From Pseudomonadota bacterium (GTDB lineage: Bacteria > Tectomicrobia > Entotheonellia > Entotheonellales > Entotheonellaceae), in contig SXND01000039.1 in NCBI GenBank assembly GCA_005777235.1, positions 1 through 63,775 of the forward strand: a stretch of DNA of 63,775 nt. The letters are read 5' to 3'. Below the pieces are notes generated by a model, which was given only the letters and a program-made list of their open reading frames with translations, was not told where the DNA came from and ran no database searches. Below are positions 1 to 9,872 of this stretch, one piece after another. Each line of letters begins with the position of its first letter. The stretch's first letter is position 1. The position numbers and the translations under genes are program-made.

Positions 1-2031
1 GATCTGCGAATAATCCGCCGACACCAGCACATGCCCCGGCGCGGCGATGAAGGCACGACGCATCTCGCGTCCAAGCTCCGAGCGAATCGGGATGTTTTGC
101 AAATTGGGATTGCTGCTACTCAAGCGCCCAGTCTCGGTAATGGTCTGGTTAAACGAGGTGTGAATGCGTCCGGTCTGCGGGTGGAGCAGCTGCGGCAAGG
201 CATCAACATAGGTCGATTTCATTTTAGCGAGATGGCGATAATTCAGGACAAGCTGCGGGAAGTCATGTGCGAGGGCCAGGGTTTCTAACACCGAGACGTC
301 AGTAGAATACCCCGTTTTCGTTTTCTTGCCGGTCGGTAATTGCAACACGTCGAAGAGAATGTGTTGCAATTGTGGTGGCGAGTTGACATTAAACGTCTCG
401 CCCGCCATGGTGTGAATATCCTGTAAGAGCGTCTCCATCTGCCCTTGCAACTGCTGCGACATCTGGCGCAGATAGGGCGCGTCGATCATCACGCCACGCA
501 TCTCGAGGTCCGCCAGCACCTCGACCAGCGGCATCTCCACCTCGTGGAACAGCGACGCCAACTGCACGTCTTCCAGCTGTGGCCGCAGGGTGTCGGTGAG
601 CAAGAACGCCACATCGGCGTCCTCGGCGCTGTAGGTGGTGGCGCGGGCGATATCGACGTGATCAAAGGTGACCTGGCGCGCGCCCTTGCCGGCGACGTCC
701 TCATAACTGATCGTCTTGTAGTACAGATACTCCTTCGCCAGGGTATCAAGATTGTTCGTGCGGCGCGACGGATTCAGCAAGTACCCGGCAATCATGGTGT
801 CAAACTCCAGGCCCTGCATGGTGATGCCCTGGCGCTGTAGCACAATGTAGTCATACTTGATGTTCTGGCCATATTTTGGCAGGTAGGGATCTTCCAGCAG
901 GGGCCGTAGGCGCTCTAACACCAGCGTGGCATCGAGCTGCGGTGGGACGCCGAGGTAGATGTGACGCAGGGGGATATACACCGCCTCGTGCGGAGCATGC
1001 GCCAGCGAGATGCCGACCAGTTCGGCCAGCATGGGATCCTGGTTGGTGGTCTCGGTATCGACGGCAAAGCGCCCGGCCTGCCGTAGGGCGGCGATTACGG
1101 CATCAAGCGCCTCGATCGTGGTAATACTGCGGTACTGCTTGGGCACTGGCGGCGGTGCATTGGGGTCGAGCACAGGGCCCAGGGCCTGAAGATCGGCGCG
1201 GAATTCGAGTTCTTCATAGAGGGCTCGCAGCTCCTCGAGGCGCGGCGCCCCCATCGTTAAAGCCTCTAGGGTGACGTCGATGGGCGTCTGCACGTCAATG
1301 GTGGCCAGCTGCCGACTCTGCCGGGCCACCTCGGCATGCTGGCGCAGACTGTCGCGCAGTTTCGGGCGTTTGACCTCGTCCACCCGCGCCAGGAGTGCCT
1401 CCAGGGTGCCAAAGGTGGCCAGCAGATCTTTGGCCGTCTTTTCCCCGATGCCTGGCACACCGGGAATGTTGTCCGAGCTATCGCCCATCAGCCCGAGCAC
1501 ATCCACCACACCTTCTGGCCCAACGCCAAAACGCTCGCGTACCTCGGCGACACCGAGACGCTGGTTTTTCATGGGGTCGAAAATGGTCGTGTGCTCCGTG
1601 ACCAGTTGGCACAGATCCTTATCACCGGTCACCAGCACGACGTCATCGCCTGCGGCCTCAAAGCGCCGCGCCAGCGTGCCCATGATGTCATCTGCCTCGT
1701 AACCGGCCAGACTCAGGCGGGGAATATCCCAGGCATCCACCAGGCGATGGATATAGGGGATTTGTACCTCCATCTCATCCGGCATAGGTGGCCTGTTCGC
1801 CTTGTAATTCTCATCTATTGCATGCCGGAAAGTCGGCCCACGCTCGTCAAATACGACACCGAGGTAGTGCGCGTGCTCATCCCGGATGAGCTTTTGCAGC
1901 ATGTTCTTAAACAGGAGTACCGCGTTAGTGGGTAGCCCACTAGCCGTGCTCAATCGACTCTTGCCAGCGAAAAAGGCGCGGTAGATGTAGGAAGACCCAT
2001 CGACGAGGTAAACCACCGGTCGCTCGGCCAT
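1..2031 (-). CDS. polA: DNA polymerase I, C-terminus beyond window
   Basis: DNA repair and Okazaki-fragment processing polymerase. From the ATG at 2031, 677 codons are open to base 1. The N-terminal 5'-3' exonuclease comes first (YLVDGSSYIYRAF, then VTGDKDL and the helix-hairpin-helix SSDNIPGVPGVGEKTA). Next is a proofreading domain that keeps its acidic residues (DTETT; QNIKYDY; YSAEDAD), so 3'-5' exonuclease activity is expected. The polymerase domain begins and the window stops exactly inside motif A (VSADYSQI), so fingers and the catalytic C-terminus are outside. The start lies 17 bases after the gatB stop, so the two form an operon reading leftward. Identification is secure. Confidence 0.97.
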   Translation of the reverse strand, partial: MAERPVVYLVDGSSYIYRAFFAGKSRLSTASGLPTNAVLLFKNMLQKLIRDEHAHYLGVVFDERGPTFRHAIDENYKANRPPMPDEMEVQIPYIHRLVDAWDIPRLSLAGYEADDIMGTLARRFEAAGDDVVLVTGDKDLCQLVTEHTTIFDPMKNQRLGVAEVRERFGVGPEGVVDVLGLMGDSSDNIPGVPGIGEKTAKDLLATFGTLEALLARVDEVKRPKLRDSLRQHAEVARQSRQLATIDVQTPIDVTLEALTMGAPRLEELRALYEELEFRADLQALGPVLDPNAPPPVPKQYRSITTIEALDAVIAALRQAGRFAVDTETTNQDPMLAELVGISLAHAPHEAVYIPLRHIYLGVPPQLDATLVLERLRPLLEDPYLPKYGQNIKYDYIVLQRQGITMQGLEFDTMIAGYLLNPSRRTNNLDTLAKEYLYYKTISYEDVAGKGARQVTFDHVDIARATTYSAEDADVAFLLTDTLRPQLEDVQLASLFHEVEMPLVEVLADLEMRGVMIDAPYLRQMSQQLQGQMETLLQDIHTMAGETFNVNSPPQLQHILFDVLQLPTGKKTKTGYSTDVSVLETLALAHDFPQLVLNYRHLAKMKSTYVDALPQLLHPQTGRIHTSFNQTITETGRLSSSNPNLQNIPIRSELGREMRRAFIAAPGHVLVSADYSQI

Positions 2032-2048
2032 GCGGAGCCCCCTTTCCC

Positions 2049-3485
2049 TTACGCGAGTGCTTGACGCAGCAGATCATTGACCAGCGCCGGGTTGGCTTTC
2101 CCCTGCGTGGCGCGCATGGCCTGCCCGACCAAGAAACCCAACACTTTGGGTTTGCCTGCACGGTACTCGGCCACCTGCGCCGCATGCTCCGCCAGAACGT
2201 GCGCGATCACCGCCTCCAGCGCCGCACTATCACTCATCTGTACCAGCCCCTGCTCCTCCACGATCGTCTGCGCTGACTTGCTGGTGCGATACATCTCCTC
2301 AAACACCGTCTTGGCCATCTTGCCACTCACCACGCCCTCGTCGGCCAGGCGTAAGAGATCCGCCAGCTGTGTTGGCGTCACGGGACTCTGCTGCGGGCTG
2401 TGATGATGGCGATTCCACTCGCGCATGACGTCGCCCATGACCCAGTTGCTCACCACTTTGGGCTGGGGGTGCAAGCGCACCGTCGCTTCATAGTACTCGG
2501 CTAGGGCTTTGGAGGCGGTGAGCACCTCGGCATCATACTCCGAGAGGCTGTACTGTGTCGTGAAACGTTGGCGCCGCGCTGCGGGCAATTCGGGTAAGGC
2601 CGCTCGGGCCCGGGCTGTCCACTCCTGGCCAATGCGCAACGGCACCAGATCCGGCTCCGGGAAGTAGCGGTAATCGTGCGCGTCTTCCTTACTGCGCATG
2701 GGCTGCGTGACCCCACGGTGGGCATCGAAGAGGCGGGTTTCCTGGACGACCCGCTGGCCACTCTCGAGCACATCAATCTGACGCGCGATTTCATACTCGA
2801 TGGCGCGCTGTACATTGCGGAACGAGTTGAGGTTTTTAACTTCGGCACGGGTGCCTAGTTGTTGTGAGCCGCGAGGCCGGATCGACACGTTGGCGTCGCA
2901 GCGCAAACTGCCTTCCTCCATGTTGCCGTCGCACACCTCGAGGTATTCCAGCACGGTTTTGAGCTGCTGCAGATACACTTTGGCCTCTTCGGCGGAGCGC
3001 AGATCCGGCTCGCTGACGATTTCTAACAGCGGCACGCCGGTGCGGTTCAGATCTACGTAGCTCTTGGTCGGATCGGCGAGGTTCTCGCCGTGGATCGACT
3101 TGCCGGCATCTTCTTCCAGGTGAATGCGGGTGAGCCGGATGTGTTTCACCTCTCCGTCCAGGGTAATGCTCAAGCCGCCACCGGCGACGATGGGCGCTTC
3201 GTATTGCGAGATTTGATAGCCCTTGGGGAGATCAGGATAAAAATAATTCTTGCGTGCAAAGCGGCTCAGGCTCGCAATGGTCCCCCCCATGGCCAGTCCG
3301 GTACGGATGGCGTATTCGACCGCCTGGCGGTTGAGCACCGGTAAAACCCCCGGCAGGCCGAGGCACACCGGGCAAGTGTGCTCATTGGGGTCGGCCTGAA
3401 ACACGGTGGCGCACGAGCAAAACAGCTTGGATTTGGTCAGTAACTGGGCATGGACTTCCAGGCCGATAACGCTTTCGTATTCCAT
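2049..3485 (-). CDS. gatB: Asp-tRNA(Asn)/Glu-tRNA(Gln) amidotransferase subunit B
   Basis: Subunit B of GatCAB, which phosphorylates and transamidates misacylated Glu-tRNA(Gln) or Asp-tRNA(Asn). The 478-residue protein has the normal family length. It opens with [14 protein letters not shown], has the CSC...CPVCLGLPG zinc and active-site region, the [13 protein letters not shown] motif and the C-terminal YqeY-like tail. gatA and gatC are not adjacent; the downstream partner is polA. Upstream a GAGAAGG stretch about 8 bases before the ATG serves as ribosome binding site. Presence of gatB implies that at least one of Gln-tRNA or Asn-tRNA is made indirectly. Confidence 0.97.
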   Translation of the reverse strand: MEYESVIGLEVHAQLLTKSKLFCSCATVFQADPNEHTCPVCLGLPGVLPVLNRQAVEYAIRTGLAMGGTIASLSRFARKNYFYPDLPKGYQISQYEAPIVAGGGLSITLDGEVKHIRLTRIHLEEDAGKSIHGENLADPTKSYVDLNRTGVPLLEIVSEPDLRSAEEAKVYLQQLKTVLEYLEVCDGNMEEGSLRCDANVSIRPRGSQQLGTRAEVKNLNSFRNVQRAIEYEIARQIDVLESGQRVVQETRLFDAHRGVTQPMRSKEDAHDYRYFPEPDLVPLRIGQEWTARARAALPELPAARRQRFTTQYSLSEYDAEVLTASKALAEYYEATVRLHPQPKVVSNWVMGDVMREWNRHHHSPQQSPVTPTQLADLLRLADEGVVSGKMAKTVFEEMYRTSKSAQTIVEEQGLVQMSDSAALEAVIAHVLAEHAAQVAEYRAGKPKVLGFLVGQAMRATQGKANPALVNDLLRQALA

Positions 3486-4333
3486 GTATAGGTGCCTTCT
3501 CTGCCTCTATGGGGCCACACCGGCTGGGCGTTCTGCCGCGGCCTCACGTCGTATGCCTACGAGGATGCCCACCATGGGCGCGACGTCATGCATATAGCAC
3601 AGGCGCTACGCAGACCACAGGCACCCCATCAACGATGAACTCGACGCTGGAAAACAGGCGGAAACCCGCGTTGAGCTGCCAATGCGTTTCTAGGAGAAGG
3701 GCGTACTCAACAGCTCCGAGCGCGCTTTCTCCGTGCCCATGGTTCGCGCCAGTGCCCCATACTGGTGTCAATCGTCACGCAGCCCTGCGCTGATGGGCAC
3801 TGGCGCCATCTGGGCACGATAATCACCCCGTTCATCGGTCCGCAGGCCACATGGCTGCTTCAGCCTATCGCGTGTGCAGTCGGTGTACGTCACGGCTATC
3901 CCCCATCCCGCATCATTCTGGCGATGCCTGCACTGAGGAACTGTACTGGAGGCAGTCAGGGGTGTCAACGCTGGCTCAGAGGCTATTGCCGTAGCTACGC
4001 TCGAAGCACCGTCCTCAAGACTGCACCCGTTGTCGTACGCTCCCGTTAACCTGCTGGCTTGTGGTGCTCCTCTCACCCGTGGCCATTGAGCGGGACAAGC
4101 CAGTACTTCACGGTAGCCCGGCGCCGTGGACCGACAAGAGATAGCGGTCATTGCTTCTCTCTCTGCATGCACACGTTTTGCGCTGTCTATGACAGCCTCC
4201 CGCGTCCGCTCCCGCGTCGCATCCGCTTCCGACAGCAGGCGAGCGCCCGCGTGCGGCTTGCGCCCTGAAGGACAAAGTGGTAGTATAGCTCCTACTTTCC
4301 TCCAACAAGGATCCATGAGCTTGCAGGAAAAAG
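3486..4333. other. Intergenic stretch without a convincing gene
   Basis: About 850 bases between divergent gatB and the PAP2 gene. A 61-codon frame with a TTG start on the minus strand (3586-3771) reads smoothly (ALLLETHWQLNAGFRLF...) but has no recognisable family and no upstream extension; it may be a gene relic. A longer minus-strand frame running into the PAP2 gene looks like chance antisense. I see no tRNA, repeat or clear terminator. Confidence 0.4.
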
Positions 4334-5239
4334 ATGACGCAGATAGACAAGAAATGTGGGTGGAGATGGTTGGTCGTGTACAGCCTGATCCTGCTGACGA
4401 GATGTGGGACGCTGCCCAATGGTCAGCGCTGGGGGCAAGAGGCGACCTTACGCCCCGGATGGCGGCGTGTGGGAACTGCCGCCGTGGATGCGGCCTTATC
4501 GCCACGCGTCTGGGTACCGGCGGTAGGAGGAGGTGCCTTCCTGATCGGGGATGAACTCGGGAATATCGATCATAAATTATCCGACTGGGCCGCCACGCAC
4601 ACGCCAGTATTTGGGTCACAAAAACGTGCGGAGCAGATCAGCGATTACCTCGTATACACCGCCGGTGTTGCGGCATCCCTCACCGCGCTAGCGACGCCAA
4701 GCGGTGCAATGCCTGCGGCGTGGAAGGAGGGCCAGGCCGCAGAGGAGTGGGAGTGGCTGGCAGCCAAGGGGAAGGCCATGCTCGGTGTTGATGGTGGGGC
4801 AGTGCTGTTGACTCATGCGACGAATAGTTGGTTCCTCAAGAACATAACGCACCGACCCCGTCCGTATACCTCAGACCCAGCTGAGGCCGCCATGCACGAC
4901 CCGGCTGAGGCCAACAAGAGCTTCCCCTCAGGCCATACCTCGACGACGGCGGTGCTTACAACGCTGGCATCGCGGAATGTCGAGTATTTTCCATGGCCTA
5001 AGGAGGGCCGTACGGCTCTCCAGTACGGTCTGATCGGCTTGACACTCAGTACCGCCTGGGCGCGTGTCGAGGCCCACCAGCACTTTCCTTCAGATGTGCT
5101 GGTGGGTGCAGCAATCGGAAATTTTTTCGGCGCTTTTATCAACGATGCCTTTCTTGGCCTCCATCGTCCACACGAGGGGGGCGTCACTATCCAACCCACC
5201 CGAGACGGGGTGATGCTGGGCCTGCGCTGGCCTTGGTAG
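4334..5239 (+). CDS. PAP2-superfamily phosphatase
   Basis: Phosphatidic-acid-phosphatase type 2 fold, acting at the membrane on lipid phosphates or pyrophosphates. All three catalytic motifs are visible in the C-terminal half of 301 residues: KNITHRPRP (KX6RP), FPSGHT (PSGH) and ARVEAHQHFPSD (RX5HX3D). The N-terminus has a hydrophobic stretch ending near LLTRCGT, which could be a poor lipobox or a signal anchor. The first ~130 residues are not part of the core domain. It stands alone; substrate cannot be read from the sequence. Confidence 0.88.
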   Translation: MTQIDKKCGWRWLVVYSLILLTRCGTLPNGQRWGQEATLRPGWRRVGTAAVDAALSPRVWVPAVGGGAFLIGDELGNIDHKLSDWAATHTPVFGSQKRAEQISDYLVYTAGVAASLTALATPSGAMPAAWKEGQAAEEWEWLAAKGKAMLGVDGGAVLLTHATNSWFLKNITHRPRPYTSDPAEAAMHDPAEANKSFPSGHTSTTAVLTTLASRNVEYFPWPKEGRTALQYGLIGLTLSTAWARVEAHQHFPSDVLVGAAIGNFFGAFINDAFLGLHRPHEGGVTIQPTRDGVMLGLRWPW

Positions 5240-5443
5240 ACGACACAACGGAGACTGCCGCGGCCGCATCCTCTGTCCTGCCCACACGCTGCGGGAGCCT
5301 GGGAAGACTCTGGGGCAGTGTAGCCCCAGGGCTATCCGTCGACTTATATGGAACATCATGGGGGCAGGAACCCGCAAGGTCGCCCGCCGGGATGCCACCG
5401 CCATGCGCGAGGCGTTCCACAGCCAGCTTGTAACGTATGACGC

Positions 5444-5812
5444 TCACTTCCGGTCTGCAAAAGTGAAAGAAAACTGCCCCTCACTCATATGGCTGTCCAC
5501 CGACAGGATGCGATACTTCACGGTATACGTTCCAGACGTGAGCGGCGCTAAGCCGATGGACACGCTCGCAGCATCTTCCTTACTCACCTGGACATCGCGT
5601 GTATCGACTTGTTTCCCGGTGGCATCCCACGCGGACACCTGAGAAAAGCGCGCTTCAATCCGTCCCTGAAACCACAGATGTACTCGGAGCGGTGCGGTCG
5701 AGAGCACGGCATCACGCTTAGGCTCCGATCTTATCAGCTTGGCGTGTGCCCCAATGTGGGCAGGCAGCACGACGAGCAGCACAATGAGCATACCGATCAA
5801 ACGGCGTGGCAT
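5444..5812 (-). CDS. copC: CopC-domain periplasmic copper protein
   Basis: Small exported copper-binding protein of the CopC/YobA fold. A signal peptide (RRLIGMLIVLLVVLPAHIGAHA) precedes the mature start HAKLIRSEPK, where the first histidine is the usual copper ligand; the C-terminal SVDSHMSEGQFSFTF carries the second conserved histidine. I chose the ATG at 5812 because GAGGAAG lies just upstream; an ATG at 5824 is in frame. About 122 residues, normal for CopC alone. The usual partner CopD is absent, so it may act as a stand-alone copper carrier. Confidence 0.85.
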   Translation of the reverse strand: MPRRLIGMLIVLLVVLPAHIGAHAKLIRSEPKRDAVLSTAPLRVHLWFQGRIEARFSQVSAWDATGKQVDTRDVQVSKEDAASVSIGLAPLTSGTYTVKYRILSVDSHMSEGQFSFTFADRK

Positions 5813-6640
5813 AGTCTTCCTCATAATGATGGTGGTAGTGGACTCCAGACACTCTCTGCAGCGCAGAGGGAGAGCGGCGGCACTTCCGAGTGGCAACCGC
5901 GCTGCTCCAGGAGCTGGGCCTTATGTACATATCGTGAGGCCATCTGGGGGGCCTGGTTGCTACCCCGCTCGTTCGACGTCCATCATGCAGGCCGTTTCTC
6001 CCAGCGTCAACCCGGCGCAGAAGCGATTCAAGATTACCTAAGACCATTTTTTATTATACTTTTAATCTATGCAAGAGCTTCGAGAAGCGCCACGACTTGC
6101 GTTGGTTCCTGAGCCAGGTCTGTTGCCGATCGTGGAACTGCAGGTCGTTGGATCCTATCAATCTTTCACGCCGTCGGGTCTGGGCATGGTCGATTCAGGC
6201 AAGGGTCACGGCCCGCTACATGGCGCCGCAAGAATACTGCCAGGTCGTCTAGACGACACGCTACCATTCTTCGTCGGCGTAGCGCAGGCGCTCCAACACC
6301 GAGAGAGCCGTGGTCTGGAGTGAGGCCTAACGCTCGCGGCGCAGTACCCCCCGGGCTGTGACTTTGACTTCGTCCATGCTGGCACGCCGGCGGCGCCAGG
6401 GCAGTTGCAGGGGCTAAGGGGAGGTCGCTTCCCAAGCGCCTGCTTACGGTCTCCGTCATGGCGCCCTGAGATTACTGATAATGGACATCGGGCAAAACTG
6501 CATGAAAACCAGTCCAATAGCATATTATCAGGGCAAAAGTGTATGTTCATCAATGGTTCGGCTCTGGTTCAGGGGATGGAGAGGAGGCGAGGTCTTATAG
6601 TCTGACTCGTGTCCCTAGATGTCTGTTTCATCAATACACT
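5813..6640. other. Degenerate intergenic DNA
   Basis: About 830 bases upstream of copC with no supported gene. Short peptide stretches on the minus strand around 6170-6460 (for example LERLRYADEEW in one frame) hint at an eroded coding region but change frame repeatedly. No family assignment is possible. Confidence 0.35.
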
Positions 6641-6742
6641 GCCAGTCCAACACCTTCGCGGGCATGGCCCGCTCCTACAAGAGCGCTGTGCACGAGGGTT
6701 TCCTGGAGGAGTGGGCCATGCCCGCGAAGGTGTTGGACTGGC
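6641..6742. repeat. Inverted REP doublet (REPIN-like)
   Basis: Two 36-base arms (6641-6676 and 6707-6742) are reverse complements with one mismatch, separated by 30 bases. Each arm contains a palindromic core of the type TGTAGGAGCGGGC-CATGCCCGCGA, which matches the pattern of REP sequences known best from Pseudomonas. Two REPs in opposite orientation form a REPIN, a small element thought to be moved by RAYT-type Y1 transposases. Only one such doublet is seen here, and no RAYT gene is in the window. Confidence 0.7.
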
Positions 6743-6779
6743 ACAGGACTTACGACATGGACATCTAGCACGTGCTGAT

Positions 6780-7160
6780 TATCCAAGATGCCGTAAAACT
6801 CCGTCTCTTCAGGGCGGAGAGAGAAGGTATGGAGCGCAACGCGCACACAGGGTTTTGCGTTGGTCTTCGACGTACTGCCGAATGATGGAGAACGGAGCGC
6901 CGCCACAGGAAGCGGCAACGGAGCTGTGCGACCAGAGCACACCACGGTAGTACCCCTCCGCAACTCCGGATGTCACTGCCCAAGACGCCTAGAGGATACC
7001 CCCTTAAGACTCTCCCCAAGACGCCTGAGGATACCCCCTTAAGACTCTCGACCAGCTTTGACAGTGCCACCTTGGCGGATAGTCCACCAAGAGGTGGACA
7101 TGGTCATCTGCTCCGTTGCTCTCCTCACAGACGGCGCGGGGGGTCTCGCGGATGAGGCGT
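6780..7160 (-). pseudogene. tnpA: IS200/IS605-family tnpA remnant
   Basis: Relic of a Y1 HUH transposase. The minus strand encodes DDHVHLLVDYPP (the HUH motif), then after a frameshift ALSKLVESLKGVSS, and then, scattered over frames, pieces that resemble the family sequence around the catalytic tyrosine (AASCGGAPFSIIRQYVEDQ). At least two frameshifts and an internal tandem duplication destroy it. At its 3' side, near 6783-6830, lies a hairpin end sequence (ccgtaaaactccg...) that resembles the one at 38146-38173, so both belong to the same insertion-sequence family. Confidence 0.75.
6979..7048. repeat. Tandem 36/34-bp duplication in tnpA relic
   Basis: Bases 6979-7014 and 7015-7048 are direct repeats (cccaagacgcct...ttaagactctc), differing by loss of two bases. 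They repeat the peptide segment RGYPLGVLG of the transposase relic and account for one of its frame changes. Confidence 0.8.
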
Positions 7161-7579
7161 TTTCTCGCGAGGCCGTTGCAGACGCCGCCAGGCCCTGGGG
7201 GCGGGATGCGGTCCCCTGCTGCCACAGCGCGTCCAGGCGCCGTGCGTGTTGGTCAGCGGGGGTCGGGATGGCCTGCGCCAGGCCCCACCACGCCGCCGAC
7301 CTGCGGCCTCAGGCCGTGGCGTCCCCCACGACGAGCCCGCAGACGCCCCGCTCCAGACTGCCATACGGACACCAGGCACCACAGCATGGAGGGTGTTGTC
7401 TCATGCGCACCTCAGGCCGTACCCCATGCAGGACCGACGGCGGGGAGCATGGACCGCTGCGACGGAGACGACGCCGCACGAAGCCGCTCAGATACCTTCA
7501 GACAGCCAGAAGTTTGCTGCGAAGAGGATCTCGCTCTCCTAAAAATCATCGTTCTCTCGACTTTCTGGGAACGCGTACG

Positions 7580-8037
7580 TCGAGGCCACTCGCGTCGATG
7601 GCGACCTCCTTCCAGTGTCTGACCCAGCTTGTCGCCCCGGCTGCCGGGGCAGTGCTGCCGCTCGCATGCCCCCCCCCCACGACAGGCCTGGAGCGCGAGG
7701 CAGACCACGAGGAGTAGCCCGACCTACGTCCCACCTGGTCTGGCAGGTGTCGACGGTTTCGGCGCCGCCGGGGAGACGAGAGGCGTGGTGGCACGCTCCC
7801 CGGCGCTGAGGGGATCCCAAGGATTACATTGGAGGCAACGGTCACCTTAAAGTACTATGTGGACTTCCCTAGGGGTACGCGATGTAGCAAAGTGCCGTTA
7901 GGCGGTGAGATGACGGTACCCAGCCCCGTCCGACGGCAGATGGTCGCCAAAGAGGGCAGGATGGAGCAGGCCGGCGAGCAGTGCGAGCGTGCGAGCGACG
8001 CGCGGGCCTGGGCGATGGAAGGCGGAGAACGCATCGG
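7580..8037 (-). pseudogene. Broken second copy of the btuF/haloperoxidase junction
   Basis: This stretch is clearly similar to 9416-9872, with the same order and orientation. Its right part corresponds to the 3' end of the cobalamin-binding-fold gene, and its left part to the 5' end of the haloperoxidase gene (lipoprotein segment LALQAC and TSWVRHWKEVAIDASGLD). The copy lacks a usable start codon, carries a run of ten C residues at 7669-7678 where the frame slips, and ends abruptly. It is best read as what remains of a tandem duplication of the two-gene unit. Confidence 0.75.
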
Positions 8038-8121
8038 CAACTTTTGTGAGAATTGCTCTCCTGTATTCTGCAAATGGCTATGGTGCGTGAGAATGCTGCG
8101 ATATGGCGAGATGACGCTCCC

Positions 8122-9693
8122 TCACGGCCGCGGGACAAAGGTGTGTCGAAAAATGTAATCGGCAATACCGCGGCCTTGGGCAATGCCCGCGTCTTTGTCG
8201 AAGGCCCAATGAATGCCCAGGTATATACGACTCTGATCGTTTTCCGCCTCCGCTTCTGAGAGGGAGGCAAAACTGCGGGGCCGGAACGGGCGGAGGCGCC
8301 CCTGATGGTCGCGGGTCACCCCGTTCAACTCGTCGGACACCATCGTGAAGGCGATGGCGTCCGTGCCGTACACGTGGCGTAAGATCTGAAAGAGAGCCCC
8401 ACCAAACCCCGCATGCCCCGAAGGATACGCCGGGAACGGGGGCGTAAAGTTCGTCTGCACGAGGTTACTGGCGGGGGCACCCAGTGGCGTGAACGTCGGA
8501 TCCCCGACCGTTAGCGGGTTGCCGTCGCCCGCTCCCGTCGGGCCGCTGCCCGCCGCGGCTTCACGGATGCCGGTCACCGGACGCCAGAAGGTGTAGTGAT
8601 ACTTCGATTCCCAAATCGCCAGGCCGGCATCGGCCATGGCGACGTTCACTAGCGCCAGCAGGCGCGCCAACTCAACGACGTCTGAGCCCATCTGGTCGGC
8701 AATCTGCACCGCCACCTGGTTGTACAAACGCGGCGGTGCGCATAAACTCGGCGTGCCGTCATAGGCCCAGAAGATGCCGGCGAACGTCTGCTCTGCCGTC
8801 CGCCGCGTGGGCGTGACAACCCCATCACCTCCCAGCTGTTGGACCTCGGCAAACGCGGCAGCATAGGCAGGACTGTTGAGCGCTGGCGGTGGCGGCACGC
8901 GAAACTGCGCCGCCGTCTCCAAGACGAACGGTTTGACCTCGTCCCACTACGCCCCGAGGGCGGTGGTGAGCTGGCTGATGGGATCCGGGCGCCACGCGCC
9001 TGCCGCCTGGGAGGGCACAAACTCTACCCCCACGCGTGGCTCTGGGTGCTGCGCCCCGTCATGCGCTCTGTCGGCGAGGATTGCGGCGGCGGCCCGGCGG
9101 CCGAGGGCGATGCCCTCCTCTTTTGGACGGCCATGGGCAAGACGCGCCAGATCAGCAGCGAGCTGGGCATCAAAAGACGCCGCCTGGGAGGCGAAGAGCG
9201 CGACCAGGGTGTCGTGTGCGGCCTGGGCAATGGCGGCCTGCATCGAGGTAGCCGCAGGGGCCGGAGCGATGCCACTGTAGCTCTGGTAGCCCCCAGCAAT
9301 GGCGTTCACTGCCTCAAAGATCGCGATGTGGACGATCGCCATGGCGCGGCTCGCGCGTGTTGGGCCAAGCTGTTCGCCAAAGAGGCGCGGCTCGCCAGCC
9401 GCCACCGGGGTATGGTCGAGGCCACTCGCGTCAATGGCGACCTCGTTCCAGTGCCTGACCCAGCTTGTCGTCCCGGCTGCCTGTGTGGTGCTGCCGCTCT
9501 CCGGCTCCCCACCACTACAGGCCTGGAGCGTAAGGCAGCTCACGAGGAGCAGCACGGCCCACGGCCTACGGTGTCTGGCAGGTGCATGCGGTCTCGGCGC
9601 TACCGGGAAGGCGAGAGGCGTGCCGGCACGTGCTGCGGCGCGAGCGGTATTTCCAGGGTAACATTGTCGGCAACGGCCACGCGATGGTACCAT
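8122..9693 (-). pseudogene. Vanadium-haloperoxidase-type lipoprotein, interrupted by one TAG
   Basis: About 520 codons in a single frame, broken only by TAG at 8947-8949. The first part has a lipoprotein signal (WAVLLLVSCLTLQAC); the reading then runs QLTTALGA-stop-WDEVKPFVLETAAQF, and the flanks join seamlessly in the manner of the family. The second half retains the complete PAP2/vanadate pocket: KYHYTFWRP, YPSGHAGFGG and RIYLGIHWAFD. I placed the start at 9693 because CAGGAAAG lies five bases upstream. Either a recent nonsense mutation or suppressed amber; substrate unknown. A truncated second copy lies at 7580-8037. Confidence 0.8.
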
Positions 9694-9872
9694 ATGAGCT
9701 TTCCTGTGAGCCATGGGTGTGCCAAGGTGCCGTTAGGCGGTGAGATGACGGTACCCAGCCCCGTCCGACGGCAGATGGTCGCCAAAGAGGTCAGGATGGA
9801 GCAGGCCGGCGAGTAGTTCCAGCGTGTTAACGACCCGTGGGCCTGGGCGATAGAAGGCGGAGGCCGCATCAA
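9416..9872. repeat. Intact partner of the 7580-8037 duplication
   Basis: Direct repeat partner covering the 5' end of the haloperoxidase gene, the short gap and the 3' end of the cobalamin-binding-fold gene. The best conserved block is the roughly 70 bases around 9723-9810 (gtgccgttaggcggtgagatgacggtacc and onward), which is nearly identical to 7890-7980. Confidence 0.8.

Noticed and set aside
3768-4619. Long minus-strand open frame antisense to the PAP2 gene
   Set aside because: No family resemblance, overlaps a well-supported gene on the other strand, and its composition fits a chance frame in GC-rich DNA.
7058-7717. 219-codon plus-strand frame in the degenerate region
   Set aside because: It runs across the tnpA relic and the broken duplication; peptide is arginine/proline-rich without any family pattern.
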